From positions 1 through 64,000 of the forward strand of contig DATKEN010000101.1 in NCBI GenBank assembly GCA_035512155.1: DNA of 64,000 nucleotides, given 5' to 3'. The notes beneath the pieces were generated by a model that was not told the origin of the DNA, ran no database searches, and worked only from the letters and a program-made list of their open reading frames with translations. The stretch comes from JABCYV01 sp035512155. Lineage in GTDB: Bacteria; Acidobacteriota; Terriglobia; Terriglobales; Acidobacteriaceae. A program made the position numbers and the translations under genes. Below are positions 8,111 through 16,970 of the stretch, piece after piece. How positions within the stretch are numbered: the first letter of the stretch is position 1; every line of letters begins with the position of its first letter.

Positions 8111-10093
8111 ATGTTACACACTTCCGTTCCAAAAAAGTCGCGAAGGCGCGCTACGCTCAGCTTGTTTGTGGTCGCGTCCATGTCGTTCGCTAACCCTGCG
8201 TTGGGCCAGAGTAACAATGCCGGCAGCAGCGCTGTCGCTCCGACAACCGCAACGCCGATTCAGCACGTCATTGTCCTCATCGGTGAGAACCGCACCTTCG
8301 ATCACGTTTTCGCGACATACGTGCCACGGAGCGCGGATTCAATCTCCAACCTGCGGTCCAAAGGAATCATCAACGCTGACGGCACGCCTGGCCCACATTT
8401 CTCGAAAGCGGGACAATTCCAGGCCATCGCGCCATACAACTCAAAATACTTCATCAGCCTGGCTCCGAATCAGAAGGTGCCGTATCAGACCCTGCCATCG
8501 CCCAGCCTCAACTTTGCGCCCACCAAGCCGCCCTTCCCTCCAGGTACGCCGACATCCATGCTGGCAGCGGTCGAGCCATCTATGGACCTCGACGATCTAA
8601 GGCTGTTGACGACCGGCGCGGCAACCCAGTTCAAGCAGACCTTTGTCCAGCCTGATCCGGATACGCGAGTCCAGAATTTCAACAGATTACCAGGTGGGCC
8701 GTTTCCACTGAGGGGAGCGAGGCTGCCTTACGATTCCTACACCGGGGATACAACCCACCGGTTGTTCGAGATGTGGCAACAATCCGATTGCAGCATGAAC
8801 AATGCCACGCGCCAGAACCCCTCCGGCTGCCTGAGCGACCTTTATCCCTTCGTGATCACCACCTACACTGATCAGCTCGACTCGGTTTTTGACAATCCCC
8901 CGGCGATTGACGACAACGGTGGTGGCAATTCGATGGCGTTCTACAACGTCGAACTTGGCGATGTCCCCGTCCTGAAGCGCCTGGCCGACCAATACACCAT
9001 AAGCGACAATTTCCATCAATCGTTCATGGGCGGCACCGGCGCCAATCACGTTATGCTCGGCAGCGGCGACGCGATCTTTTGGAGTGACGGCAATGGCCAT
9101 CCGACAGTGCCGCCGTCACACATCGCCAATCCTGATCCTCTCCCGGGCACCGACAACGTCTACACGGTGGACCTGCTTTTCGATGGCAACTTCGCCGAGT
9201 GCGGCAATCCGACTCAGCCCGGCATCAAGCCGATCCGGGATTACCTGAAAACTCTCCCGTACGCCCCCAATCCCAAGTGCGTACCAGGACATTTCTACAT
9301 GATCAATAATGACTCGCCGGGCTTCCTGCCCGACGGCACCGTTGACACTGCCGGCATTGCTAAAGGCGGCTCCATTCCGCCGATCAATGTCCGCACGATC
9401 GGCGACTCGCTCAACGACAAGAACATCTCCTGGGCCTACTACGGTGGAGCCTACAACGCCGCGATTAAACTCCAGCACGATCCGGACAGCACCGATCCAA
9501 CCGTGCTAGTGGGTGCCGCGTACTGCAACATCTGCAACTTCGAGTCCTACACCAACTCGATCATGGGTAACCCGGCCCAACGCACCACTCGTATCAAGGA
9601 TGCGACGGATTTCTTCGCCGCCATAGACAATGACACGCTGCCGGCAGTGTCCTTCGTCAAACCGGACGGCCTGCTGGACGGTCACCCGGCGTCTTCAAAG
9701 CTCGACCTCTTCGAGGCCATGGTGGAGAACATCGTCGATCACCTGACCGCCAAGCCCGACCTGATGGCGGATACCGCGTTGTTCATTACGTTTGACGAAG
9801 GTGGCGGTTACTACGACTCCGGCTACATCCAGCCGCTGGACTTCTTCGGCGATGGACCACGCATTCCGCTGATCATCGTCTCGCCCTTCACCACAGGCGG
9901 GCACATCAATCACAGCTACGCCGACCACGTTTCAATTCTGAAATTCATTGAGCGGAATTGGAATTTGAAGCCGCTGACCAGCCGGAGCCGGGACAACTTC
10001 CCCAACCCGGTTGCGGAACGCAGCAATCCTTATGTTCCGCTCAACAACCCAGCTTTAGACGATCTCTTTGACATGTTCCAGTTCTCCAAATAG
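8111..10093 (+). CDS. Secreted phosphoesterase (phospholipase C / AcpA family)
   Basis: A 660-aa exported enzyme of the alkaline-phosphatase-like superfamily (PF04185 type), which hydrolyses phosphomonoesters or phospholipids outside the cytoplasm. The signal peptide runs to about 32 (ANPALGQ). Metal-site landmarks are visible in order: HVIVLIGENRTFDHVF near 52-68, FMGGTGANHVMLGSGD near 306, ITFDEGGGYYDSG near 560, and DHVSILKFIERNW near 607. The start follows CCGGAGGAATCC. A strong terminator follows the stop. Whether it acts as acid phosphatase or phospholipase C cannot be decided here. Confidence 0.88.
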   Translation: MLHTSVPKKSRRRATLSLFVVASMSFANPALGQSNNAGSSAVAPTTATPIQHVIVLIGENRTFDHVFATYVPRSADSISNLRSKGIINADGTPGPHFSKAGQFQAIAPYNSKYFISLAPNQKVPYQTLPSPSLNFAPTKPPFPPGTPTSMLAAVEPSMDLDDLRLLTTGAATQFKQTFVQPDPDTRVQNFNRLPGGPFPLRGARLPYDSYTGDTTHRLFEMWQQSDCSMNNATRQNPSGCLSDLYPFVITTYTDQLDSVFDNPPAIDDNGGGNSMAFYNVELGDVPVLKRLADQYTISDNFHQSFMGGTGANHVMLGSGDAIFWSDGNGHPTVPPSHIANPDPLPGTDNVYTVDLLFDGNFAECGNPTQPGIKPIRDYLKTLPYAPNPKCVPGHFYMINNDSPGFLPDGTVDTAGIAKGGSIPPINVRTIGDSLNDKNISWAYYGGAYNAAIKLQHDPDSTDPTVLVGAAYCNICNFESYTNSIMGNPAQRTTRIKDATDFFAAIDNDTLPAVSFVKPDGLLDGHPASSKLDLFEAMVENIVDHLTAKPDLMADTALFITFDEGGGYYDSGYIQPLDFFGDGPRIPLIIVSPFTTGGHINHSYADHVSILKFIERNWNLKPLTSRSRDNFPNPVAERSNPYVPLNNPALDDLFDMFQFSK

Positions 10094-10127
10094 AGATCGG
10101 CGACAACAATAGCCCGTTACTTTCAAC

Positions 10128-10164
10128 TGACGCCGGCCCGGCCTTTTAGGCGCGGCCGGCGTCA
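10128..10164 (+). terminator. Terminator of the phosphoesterase gene
   Basis: An 11-bp stem TGACGCCGGCC / GGCCGGCGTCA closes a 15-nt loop and is followed by TTAATTTT, 35 bases after the stop codon. It also separates the plus-strand gene from the convergent thiolase. Confidence 0.85.
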
Positions 10165-10244
10165 TTAATTTTAGAAAGAGGGGCGTACGAACGAGTGTAA
10201 GGAATCTCGAAAGTGGTGACACCGGATGAATTGTGGTCGGAAGG

Positions 10245-11438
10245 CTACCGTTCTACTGCCATCGCCACGGCATTCCCGCCGCCCAGGCAAAGCGCCGCGA
10301 TTCCGCGATGCACATCTCGACGAATCATTTCATAGATGAGCGTTACCAGGACGCGCGCACCGCTGGCTCCGATAGGATGCCCGATTGCGACCGCTCCGCC
10401 GTTCACGTTGACTCTGTCGGGGTCCAGTTTCAGCTCGCGCATCACCCCCAGCGCTTGCGCCGAGAACGCTTCGTTCAGTTCATACAGGTCTACGTCTTCA
10501 TTTTTCCATCCGGTCTTTTCCCAGATTTTGCGAACTGCAGTCACGGGCGCCATCATGACCCATTTGGGATCGATACCGCTCGTCGCCTGGGCCACGATTC
10601 GGACCATAGGTTCCGCGCCGAGTTCCTTGGCGCGCTTGGCACTGGTGACTACGACCGCTGCCGCGCCGTCGTTAACTCCCGGGGCGTTGCCCGCCGTCAC
10701 GGTACCGTCCTTCTTGAATGCCGGCTTCAGAGCGCGCAAGGTTTCGATAGTAGTATCTTCGCGGGGCGATTCGTCCTTATCGAAAATCACGGGAGCGCCA
10801 CCCTTCTTCTTCGGCGGCAGTTCCACGGGAACGATCTGCGACTTGAAGCGGCACTCTTTGATCGCGGCCACCGCCTTCCGGTGAGAGTTCACCGCAAACT
10901 CATCCTGCTCTTCGCGCGTGATCCCGTATTTCTCAGCGACGTTCTCCCCGGTGATCCCCATGTGGTAGTCGTTGTAAATATCCCAAAGCCCATCGTGCAC
11001 CATGGAATCGATGATCTGCGCATTGCCTAGACGATATCCCTTCCGTGCCTGCGGTAGAAGGTAAGGCGCGTTGGTCATCGATTCCATGCCGCCGGCAACC
11101 ACGATCGCACTGTTTCCCGTTTCTATCGCTTGAGCTGCCAGCGCGACTGCTTTCAATCCAGAGCCGCAAACCTTGTTGACGGTCATGGCACCTACTTCAG
11201 GAGGAATACCTCCGAACAATGCCGCCTGCCGCGCTGGATTCTGCCCCAGACCGGCGGAAACGACGTTCCCCATGATGCATTCATCCACCAGTTTGGGGTC
11301 GAGTTTGGCGCGCTTGACTGCTTCGCGCACGACAATCGCCCCAAGTTGAGTCGCGCTCAGATCGGAGAGGCTTCCCTGAAATTTTCCCACCGGCGTGCGG
11401 CAACCGGAGATGATCACAACATCGTCCTGAACAGCCAT
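10245..11438 (-). CDS. Acetyl-CoA C-acyltransferase (thiolase)
   Basis: A complete thiolase of 397 aa that condenses or cleaves acyl-CoA units (acetoacetyl-CoA or beta-oxidation). Start is set at ATG 11438 (MAVQDDVVIISGCRTPVG), preceded by GGAG at a good distance; the open frame extends slightly further without support. The nucleophile Cys91 lies in VNKVCGSGLKAV. The GHPIGASGAR histidine and the second cysteine in ALCLGGGNA are present. It is monocistronic as far as can be seen. A remnant of a close paralogue lies at 7861-7950. Confidence 0.93.
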   Translation of the reverse strand: MAVQDDVVIISGCRTPVGKFQGSLSDLSATQLGAIVVREAVKRAKLDPKLVDECIMGNVVSAGLGQNPARQAALFGGIPPEVGAMTVNKVCGSGLKAVALAAQAIETGNSAIVVAGGMESMTNAPYLLPQARKGYRLGNAQIIDSMVHDGLWDIYNDYHMGITGENVAEKYGITREEQDEFAVNSHRKAVAAIKECRFKSQIVPVELPPKKKGGAPVIFDKDESPREDTTIETLRALKPAFKKDGTVTAGNAPGVNDGAAAVVVTSAKRAKELGAEPMVRIVAQATSGIDPKWVMMAPVTAVRKIWEKTGWKNEDVDLYELNEAFSAQALGVMRELKLDPDRVNVNGGAVAIGHPIGASGARVLVTLIYEMIRRDVHRGIAALCLGGGNAVAMAVER

Positions 11439-11696
11439 TCTTCTGCTCCTGCGGCAATTTCGTATCTGCAATTATAGATGTCTGGCAAGACCGACGGGTT
11501 GAAATTTACCAGAGCGTAATCGGCGATAAAGAGCGGGATTCGAACCGCCACCGAAATGCAAAGCGAAGCATGATCAACCTATTTTTTGTCGACTAAAACC
11601 GAGTGCGGCATCGTTCGCGGACGAAAATTTCTTCTTCCGCTCGATCTGGTGACTTTAGTGTGCGGGTCGTAAGCGTCCGAACACATCATTTTTTTC

Positions 11697-11725
11697 TTGA
11701 CATCACTTTTTATTGACTCTATACA
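11697..11725 (+). promoter_or_regulatory. Consensus sigma-70 promoter of the micro-ORF unit
   Basis: TTGACA (11697-11702), exactly 17 bases, then TATACA (11720-11725) give one of the best promoters in the window. The predicted start near 11732 leaves a leader of about 60 nt before the 14-codon ORF. Confidence 0.8.
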
Positions 11726-11790
11726 TTCAATCAGTTGCAACAGACGACCGTTGCTATAGTCCATGAAAAATGGAAAGGGAGAATAGAACC

Positions 11791-11835
11791 ATGGCACCGA
11801 AGAAGAAAGCTGCAAAGAAGAAAAAGAAACACTAA
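11791..11835 (+). CDS. 14-residue lysine-rich micro-peptide
   Basis: ATG at 11791 to TAA encodes MAPKKKAAKKKKKH: nine lysines plus a histidine in 14 residues. A GGGAG about eight bases upstream is a plausible ribosome site. The ORF sits in a self-contained unit of about 155 nt with its own consensus promoter and a GNRA-loop terminator, which argues against chance. The product could bind nucleic acid or ribosomes by charge alone. Alternatively the transcript may act as a small RNA. No homologue is known to me; both readings are inference. Confidence 0.55.
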   Translation: MAPKKKAAKKKKKH

Positions 11836-11859
11836 GAACGATCAGTAAAAAACAGACCT

Positions 11860-11889
11860 GGGGGCGCGAGAGCGTCCCCTAAGTTTTTT
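11860..11889 (+). terminator. Rho-independent terminator after the micro-ORF
   Basis: An 8-bp stem GGGGGCGC / GCGTCCCC closed by a GAGA tetraloop, then TAAGTTTTTT. It lies 24 bases after the micro-ORF stop and defines the end of the short transcript. Confidence 0.85.
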
Positions 11890-11932
11890 GCCTCGAAGTT
11901 CTCCGCGATCGAGCCTTCCGAAAACACAAGGG

Positions 11933-14923
11933 CTAGTTCCCTTTCTGGCGCTGATTACTTTTGCCTGGTTTCTTGAGAACGCTGGGTACCTGAATAGACT
12001 TTTCGGTAGCCGGACAAAGCGTCCGATAGTGGCAGAAGTTGCAATGGAAACCAGTTTTGGCATCGAACTTCCCCTCGGCGATCTTTGTCGCCACAGCTTC
12101 CACCCTCAGCTTCGCCTCTTCCACTTGACGATCGTCGCGCGGAGTGATCACCGTACTATTTTCTCCCACATTGTAGAAAATCAGATGGTGTACGCGGTAG
12201 CCCCATTTCTGTCGCGCAGCCATGGCGTAGATGGAAAGCTGCAGGCTTTCGTCGGCATCCTCCTGAGATTGAGGTTTTCCCGTCTTGTAATCGGTAATCA
12301 CGACCCTGCCTTCGTCAGCCTGATCGATACGATCAATTCGTCCAGCTATCGTCACGTTGCCGATCTTGATCTCGAACGGCTCCTCCAGATGCAGCACGGT
12401 AGGAGCAGGATGGCGCCGCGAAGCGGCCAGGAACTCGCCTAGCTGCGCAATGCCTTGCTTCTCGTAAAGTTCGTGCTGATATCGATCCTCGATCCCGGCA
12501 GCGGTCAGATCCGTCCGGAATAGTTCGATCACAGCATCGTCTGCCATCGGACGCCGGAAACGGACCGCATCGTAATAAGCACGGAGCACGCGATGCATGG
12601 TTGCGCCATACTGCATGGCTGCGGGAACTTCTCCGGGGATCCTCCAGTCACGTTCCAGCTTGAACTGCAATGGGCAGGTTTCATAGGTCTGCACAGCGCT
12701 CGCGCTCAACTTGGCGCACAGGTTGCCGACCGGTGGTAGGGAGAGCCATTGGCTGGTTCGCGAAGGGAATTCGGGAGCACGGCTTTCACCAAACAAATCA
12801 GTTTGGAAAGCGCGCGCCTGACGTTTGCGAAGCCAGCGGCTCAGAGCCTGATCCTTTAGCAAGTCTCGCAAGAATCCCGGCGGAGTAGCGTCCTTCCCTT
12901 TGCCCTGGCGAGCATAGATGGTCAGCGAGTCTCGAGCCCGAGTCATGGCCACGTAAAACAATCGCCGCTCCTCCTCATCGTGCAACGCTTTGTGGTTGCC
13001 GTGATTGGCCGAGTCGGAGTCGCGCAGTTCCGGCGGAAACTCAACCAAAGGCTCCTTATACGATGACGGGAAGGAGTTAGGGTTCGCCCGGATGATGAAG
13101 ACATGGTCGAACTCCAGCCCCTTGGCGGAGTGTGCCGTCATCAAACGCACGGCGTCCTCGTCTCGCGGCGGCAGAGGGATGGTCCCACGAGCCTCACGAA
13201 AATATTCGAGATACTCGAGTAGTTCGGGAAGCTCGCCTGTCTTCGTAATCGGCTTACTCTGCCAGTTGCTGACAAAGTCCACCACGGCGACGAGGGGCCG
13301 TGAATTACGATCTAGCCCAAAGCGTCGGATGACGATGTCCAAAGCGGCCATGCTTTTGGCGTGTGTGCTGGCGATTTCGTCACGGGCCTGGCGTAAAGCA
13401 TCAAGCACGACCGGGCCGTTTTCAATTTGGCGCAGAACCAACGCCACGCCGGCATCCTTCGTATCTCGCGGGAGCGCCCTTATTCCGGCACGCAACTTCT
13501 CTGGATCGACTGTGAATTGTGGCAGGGCAGCAACCCGCAGAAGGCTGGCGCTGTCGGCCTCGGAGACGATGGCTCCCAGGCACGCGAGGAGGTCGCGCAC
13601 GTCGGGCGTGTCCATTACGTCCATGTTCTCAATGGAAAACGGAATGCCGTTCTCCGCGAGTTCGGCGGCCAACTGATCGCGATGCAAATGTTGGCGGTAG
13701 AGAACGGCAATGTCTTTCCACTGGCAGCGAGAGTGTGCATGCCCTTCCTGGATGATCGAGACTACGTCCGAGCACTCAACATCTTTGGCGGTTAGAAGGA
13801 CGGCGTCCACGGGCACACTTCGCAATTCCGCGCCCTCACGTAGTGCAATCTCCTCGCGCGCCGATACCAACGGTGAACGCCGGTACGGAAGCAGCGTATC
13901 TCTAGCTTCTGCGAAGCTGTCAGGATTCCTCGAAATCACGGCGAATGCGCACTTCAGAATTGGGGTGGTGGAGCGACGATTTCTCTCTAACGCGACCAGC
14001 TTCGTAGTCGGAAATTTGCGCTGGAAGAGTTCGAACGCGGCACTTGAGGCGCCGCGGAACTGGTAGATTGCCTGGTCAGGATCGCCTACTGCAAAAACAT
14101 TGCATTCTTCGCCCGCTAGCATCTGAAGAATCTTGATTTGGGCGAAATTTGCGTCCTGGAACTCGTCCACCAAAATGAAGTGTGCGCGCTTCCTCTCCTC
14201 GGCGAGAAGCTCGCCGTTCTGAGTGAGCAGATCGTAGGCCCGCGTGATCATGTGGCCGAAGGTGCCCAGGTTTTCTTTCCGCAGCATTCGCTCCACCGTC
14301 ATAAATACATTGGCGATTTCCTGGCAACGCCCGAGCACTTCTTCATTGCTGAGGCTATCCGCATCTTTCGATTTGCTCACTCGCGGGACAGGCAATTCGC
14401 CGCACCCGAGCCGCCGGACGTACTCCGCGTACTTCTCGGGCCCCACGAGCTCGTCATGACAGCGCCGCATGAAGTCGAGCAAGTCATCGAGAAACTGGCT
14501 GACTTTGGCCGCTCGGACGAAGTAGTTCAGGTGCAACTCAGGAAGGCGCTTGCGCAAATAAATCCATAGATCTTTATCGTCGAGCACCTCAAATTTTTTC
14601 CCGCAGCCAATGAGAAGATTGTTGCAATAGGCGTGAAAAGTGGATACCCGCAAGCCAGTGATGTCGGTCCCGCCGAGTTCTTCCAGGACCCGCTCGCGCA
14701 TCTCACGGGTTGCGTTCTCAGTGTAGGTAACTGCGAGGATTTCGTTCGGACGAGCGTAACCCTGGCGGATCAGGTGCGCGATCCGCCGAGTGAGCACGGT
14801 GGTTTTCCCGGTGCCCGCACCCGCCACCACCAGCATGGGCCCGTGAACATGTTCGATGGCCTCACGCTGGCGTTCGTCTGCTTCGAACCGGCGGACACTT
14901 GGCATAGTCTTGGAAGTTGCCAT
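11933..14923 (-). CDS. UvrD/Rep-type helicase fused to a PD-(D/E)XK Fe-S nuclease
   Basis: About 996 aa. The N-terminal two thirds is a superfamily 1 helicase: Walker A GAGTGKTT, motif II DEFQDANF, motif III GDPDQAIYQFRG, then TAHSAKGLEFDHVFI and YVAMTRARDSL. The last 260 residues are a RecB/AddB-like nuclease: GRIDRID and ITDYKTGK carry the acidic and lysine residues. One Cys in YETCPLQF plus HCNFCHYRTLCP make the four-cysteine pattern that binds an iron-sulfur cluster in AddB and Cas4. It probably processes DNA ends in recombination or repair. Start MATSK is preferred over one four codons upstream, but neither has a strong ribosome site. It ends the heat-shock block. Confidence 0.9.
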   Translation of the reverse strand: MATSKTMPSVRRFEADERQREAIEHVHGPMLVVAGAGTGKTTVLTRRIAHLIRQGYARPNEILAVTYTENATREMRERVLEELGGTDITGLRVSTFHAYCNNLLIGCGKKFEVLDDKDLWIYLRKRLPELHLNYFVRAAKVSQFLDDLLDFMRRCHDELVGPEKYAEYVRRLGCGELPVPRVSKSKDADSLSNEEVLGRCQEIANVFMTVERMLRKENLGTFGHMITRAYDLLTQNGELLAEERKRAHFILVDEFQDANFAQIKILQMLAGEECNVFAVGDPDQAIYQFRGASSAAFELFQRKFPTTKLVALERNRRSTTPILKCAFAVISRNPDSFAEARDTLLPYRRSPLVSAREEIALREGAELRSVPVDAVLLTAKDVECSDVVSIIQEGHAHSRCQWKDIAVLYRQHLHRDQLAAELAENGIPFSIENMDVMDTPDVRDLLACLGAIVSEADSASLLRVAALPQFTVDPEKLRAGIRALPRDTKDAGVALVLRQIENGPVVLDALRQARDEIASTHAKSMAALDIVIRRFGLDRNSRPLVAVVDFVSNWQSKPITKTGELPELLEYLEYFREARGTIPLPPRDEDAVRLMTAHSAKGLEFDHVFIIRANPNSFPSSYKEPLVEFPPELRDSDSANHGNHKALHDEEERRLFYVAMTRARDSLTIYARQGKGKDATPPGFLRDLLKDQALSRWLRKRQARAFQTDLFGESRAPEFPSRTSQWLSLPPVGNLCAKLSASAVQTYETCPLQFKLERDWRIPGEVPAAMQYGATMHRVLRAYYDAVRFRRPMADDAVIELFRTDLTAAGIEDRYQHELYEKQGIAQLGEFLAASRRHPAPTVLHLEEPFEIKIGNVTIAGRIDRIDQADEGRVVITDYKTGKPQSQEDADESLQLSIYAMAARQKWGYRVHHLIFYNVGENSTVITPRDDRQVEEAKLRVEAVATKIAEGKFDAKTGFHCNFCHYRTLCPATEKSIQVPSVLKKPGKSNQRQKGN

Positions 14924-14976
14924 TGAGCGGAGCATACCAGAGACGGGCGAGGATATTCTGTGATGAAGTGAGCCCG

Positions 14977-15684
14977 CTATTGCACTTCGGACATCGCGAC
15001 GGCAAGCGCAGCAACTGCTGCGGTCTCGGCGCGCAGAATCGTGCTTCCGAGAGATGCGGAGACCCAGCCAGCCTCGCGAAACAAATCTATCTCAGCTTCG
15101 GTCCAGCCGCCCTCAGGGCCAAATGCAAGCACAATGTCGCCGGATGAGGACTGAAGAGCATCCTTCAGCATCAAAGTGTGTTCCGATTCCGCCAGGATAA
15201 TGCGAGTATTGCCGCGGAGCGCGACTGCCTCTTTGAGTTTCACTGGCGGACAAATCTCCGGAGGCGACGTACGGCGCGACTGTTCAGAAGCCTGCAGAGC
15301 AATGCGCTGCCATCGCTCCCGGCGTTTAGAAGCAGCCGAGGCGAGATTTGCGTCAGTACGGTGTGCAATGACCGGAATGATACGAGCCACTTCTAGCTCT
15401 GTACACTTTTCAATAGCCCATTCCAGCCGATCAAATTTGAAGATAGAAAGAACGACGGTAACGTGGGGAATGGCCTTGGCGGGGATTTCATCGCCCAACT
15501 CGAATTCGACCCGGCTTTTCTCGATTCCGGTGATGCGGCCGCGATGAACACGGGCGCCGATTGATATCTCGAATTCCTGGCCAACGCGGGCACGGAGAAC
15601 TCGCGTCAGATGCTCGGCATGGTTCCCGATAAGAGCGGCATGTGTGCCGGAGACTTCGTCGGCGATCCAGCGGCGGCGGGTCAT
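14977..15684 (-). CDS. rsmE: 16S rRNA m3U1498 methyltransferase RsmE
   Basis: A complete 235-aa SPOUT-class methyltransferase that modifies U1498 of 16S rRNA with S-adenosylmethionine. The N-terminal PUA-like part starts MTRRRWIADEV. The SPOUT core shows LEWAIEKCTELEVARIIPV, AFGPEGGWTEAEI and LGSTILRAETAAVAALA, which form the trefoil knot and cofactor pocket. Placement after dnaJ is a common arrangement (dnaJ-prmA-rsmE) in several phyla. A 90-bp interspersed palindrome separates it from dnaJ here. Confidence 0.95.
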   Translation of the reverse strand: MTRRRWIADEVSGTHAALIGNHAEHLTRVLRARVGQEFEISIGARVHRGRITGIEKSRVEFELGDEIPAKAIPHVTVVLSIFKFDRLEWAIEKCTELEVARIIPVIAHRTDANLASAASKRRERWQRIALQASEQSRRTSPPEICPPVKLKEAVALRGNTRIILAESEHTLMLKDALQSSSGDIVLAFGPEGGWTEAEIDLFREAGWVSASLGSTILRAETAAVAALAVAMSEVQ

Positions 15685-15699
15685 GGATTACAAAACCTA

Positions 15700-15792
15700 A
15701 ACCACGAAGGACACGAAGGTGCACAAAGGGAAAGCGCGACCTCTTTGGCCCGGAGTTGTCGTCCTTCGTGTTACTCCGTGTCCTTAGTGGTG
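15700..15792. repeat. Interspersed palindrome, ACCACGAAGGACAC family, copy 1
   Basis: Left arm ACCACGAAGGACACGAAGG and right arm CCTTCGTGTTACTCCGTGTC then CTTAGTGGT form a long imperfect inverted repeat between dnaJ and rsmE. Two relatives lie at 55771-55857 and 58136-58213, all intergenic. Confidence 0.85.
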
Positions 15793-15812
15793 AATGATTT
15801 TGTTGTTGCAGG

Positions 15813-16940
15813 CTACCCGAAGATGTCTTTGACCTTCCCAAGCAACGTGCGCCGCTGCGGCTTGTTCTCCACGCGGATGGTGCCTTCCAATTCCTGGAGC
15901 AGTTCGCGTTGACGCTTGTTCAGCTTGCCTGGAGTTTGCACTCGAACTTCGACGAACAGATCGCCTTTGCCCCGGCTATTGAGAACCGGAACACCCTTGC
16001 CGCGAATGCGCAAGGTGGTGCCCGACTGCGTGCCCTCCGGCACTTTCAGCATCTGTTCGCCTTCGAGCGTGGGAACGGCAATCTCCGCTCCTAACGCCGC
16101 TTGCCCAATTGAAATCGGAATCACACAGTGCAGGTCGTTGCCCTCTCGCTCAAAAAACGGATGCTCTTTGACGTGAAGGACTACATAAAGATCGCCGGCA
16201 GGGCCACCTTGAAGGCCTCCTTCGCCCAGCCCCGAAAAACGAATGCGGGTCCCGTCTTCCACACCGGCCGGAACTTTAGCGTCCACTGTCCGCTGACGAA
16301 GGACACGCCCTTCCCCTTTGCACTTTGGACAAGGATCAGTAATCACACTGCCCGTGCCCTGGCACGTAGGACAAGTACGTGCGATGCTGAAGAAGCCCTG
16401 CTGATAACGTACCTGTCCGCGCCCCGCGCATGACCGGCATGTCACTGGCGTCTTACCGCTCGCAGCGCCTGAGCCTCGGCAATCCTCGCAGGTCTCGTGG
16501 CGTCGCACTGTAACCGTGGTCTCCGTGCCGAATACAGCTTCCTCGAATGCCAGGTTGACGTCCTCGCGCAGGTCGGCGCCCCGTTGAGTACGGCTGCGAC
16601 GCCGAGATCCCTGGCCAAAAACGTCTCCGAAACCGAAGAATTCGCCGAAAATATCGCCGAAATCCTGGAAGACACTGGCATCGAAACCACTTCCGCCAGC
16701 GCCGGCTCCTACCCCCGCATGGCCAAAACGGTCGTACATCGAGCGCTTTTCGCCGTCCGCCAGGATCGCGTAGGCCTCGCTCGCTTCCTTGAACTTTTCT
16801 TCGGCGTCAGGATTATTAGGATTGCGGTCGGGATGAAACTGCAGCGCTAGCTTGCGATACGCGCTCTTGATTTCCTGCTCGCTGGCGCCCCGCGTCACCC
16901 CGAGCACCTCGTAGTAGTCGCGTTTTCCGTTGCTGGTCAG
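15813..16940 (-). CDS. dnaJ: Chaperone DnaJ (Hsp40), apparent CTG start
   Basis: Co-chaperone that delivers substrates to DnaK. The J domain (KRDYYEVLGV, then HPDRNPNN) precedes the Gly/Phe linker. The four CxxCxGxG zinc motifs follow (CEDCRGSG, CRSCAGRG, CPTCQGTG, CPKCKGEG), then the C-terminal substrate domains. No ATG, GTG or TTG lies in frame between the grpE stop (16971) and the J domain; the first GTG (16907) would remove helix I. CTG at 16940, with GGAG five bases upstream, gives the expected MTSNGKRDYYEVLG start; ATT at 16943 is an alternative. Function is certain, the initiation codon is not. Confidence 0.9.
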   Translation of the reverse strand: MTSNGKRDYYEVLGVTRGASEQEIKSAYRKLALQFHPDRNPNNPDAEEKFKEASEAYAILADGEKRSMYDRFGHAGVGAGAGGSGFDASVFQDFGDIFGEFFGFGDVFGQGSRRRSRTQRGADLREDVNLAFEEAVFGTETTVTVRRHETCEDCRGSGAASGKTPVTCRSCAGRGQVRYQQGFFSIARTCPTCQGTGSVITDPCPKCKGEGRVLRQRTVDAKVPAGVEDGTRIRFSGLGEGGLQGGPAGDLYVVLHVKEHPFFEREGNDLHCVIPISIGQAALGAEIAVPTLEGEQMLKVPEGTQSGTTLRIRGKGVPVLNSRGKGDLFVEVRVQTPGKLNKRQRELLQELEGTIRVENKPQRRTLLGKVKDIFG

Positions 16941-16970
16941 AATGGCTCCAAATCCTTTCCAATGCTCGAA

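Noticed and set aside
10233..11030. Long open frames antisense to the thiolase gene
   Set aside because: They are shadows of the high-GC coding strand; the thiolase has all catalytic motifs.
11532..11549. GGGATTCGAACCGCC, a T-arm-like sequence on the minus strand that suggested a tRNA gene
   Set aside because: The T-stem has a mismatch and no matching acceptor 5' strand, D arm or anticodon arm lies within 100 bases upstream. At most it is a remnant or chance.
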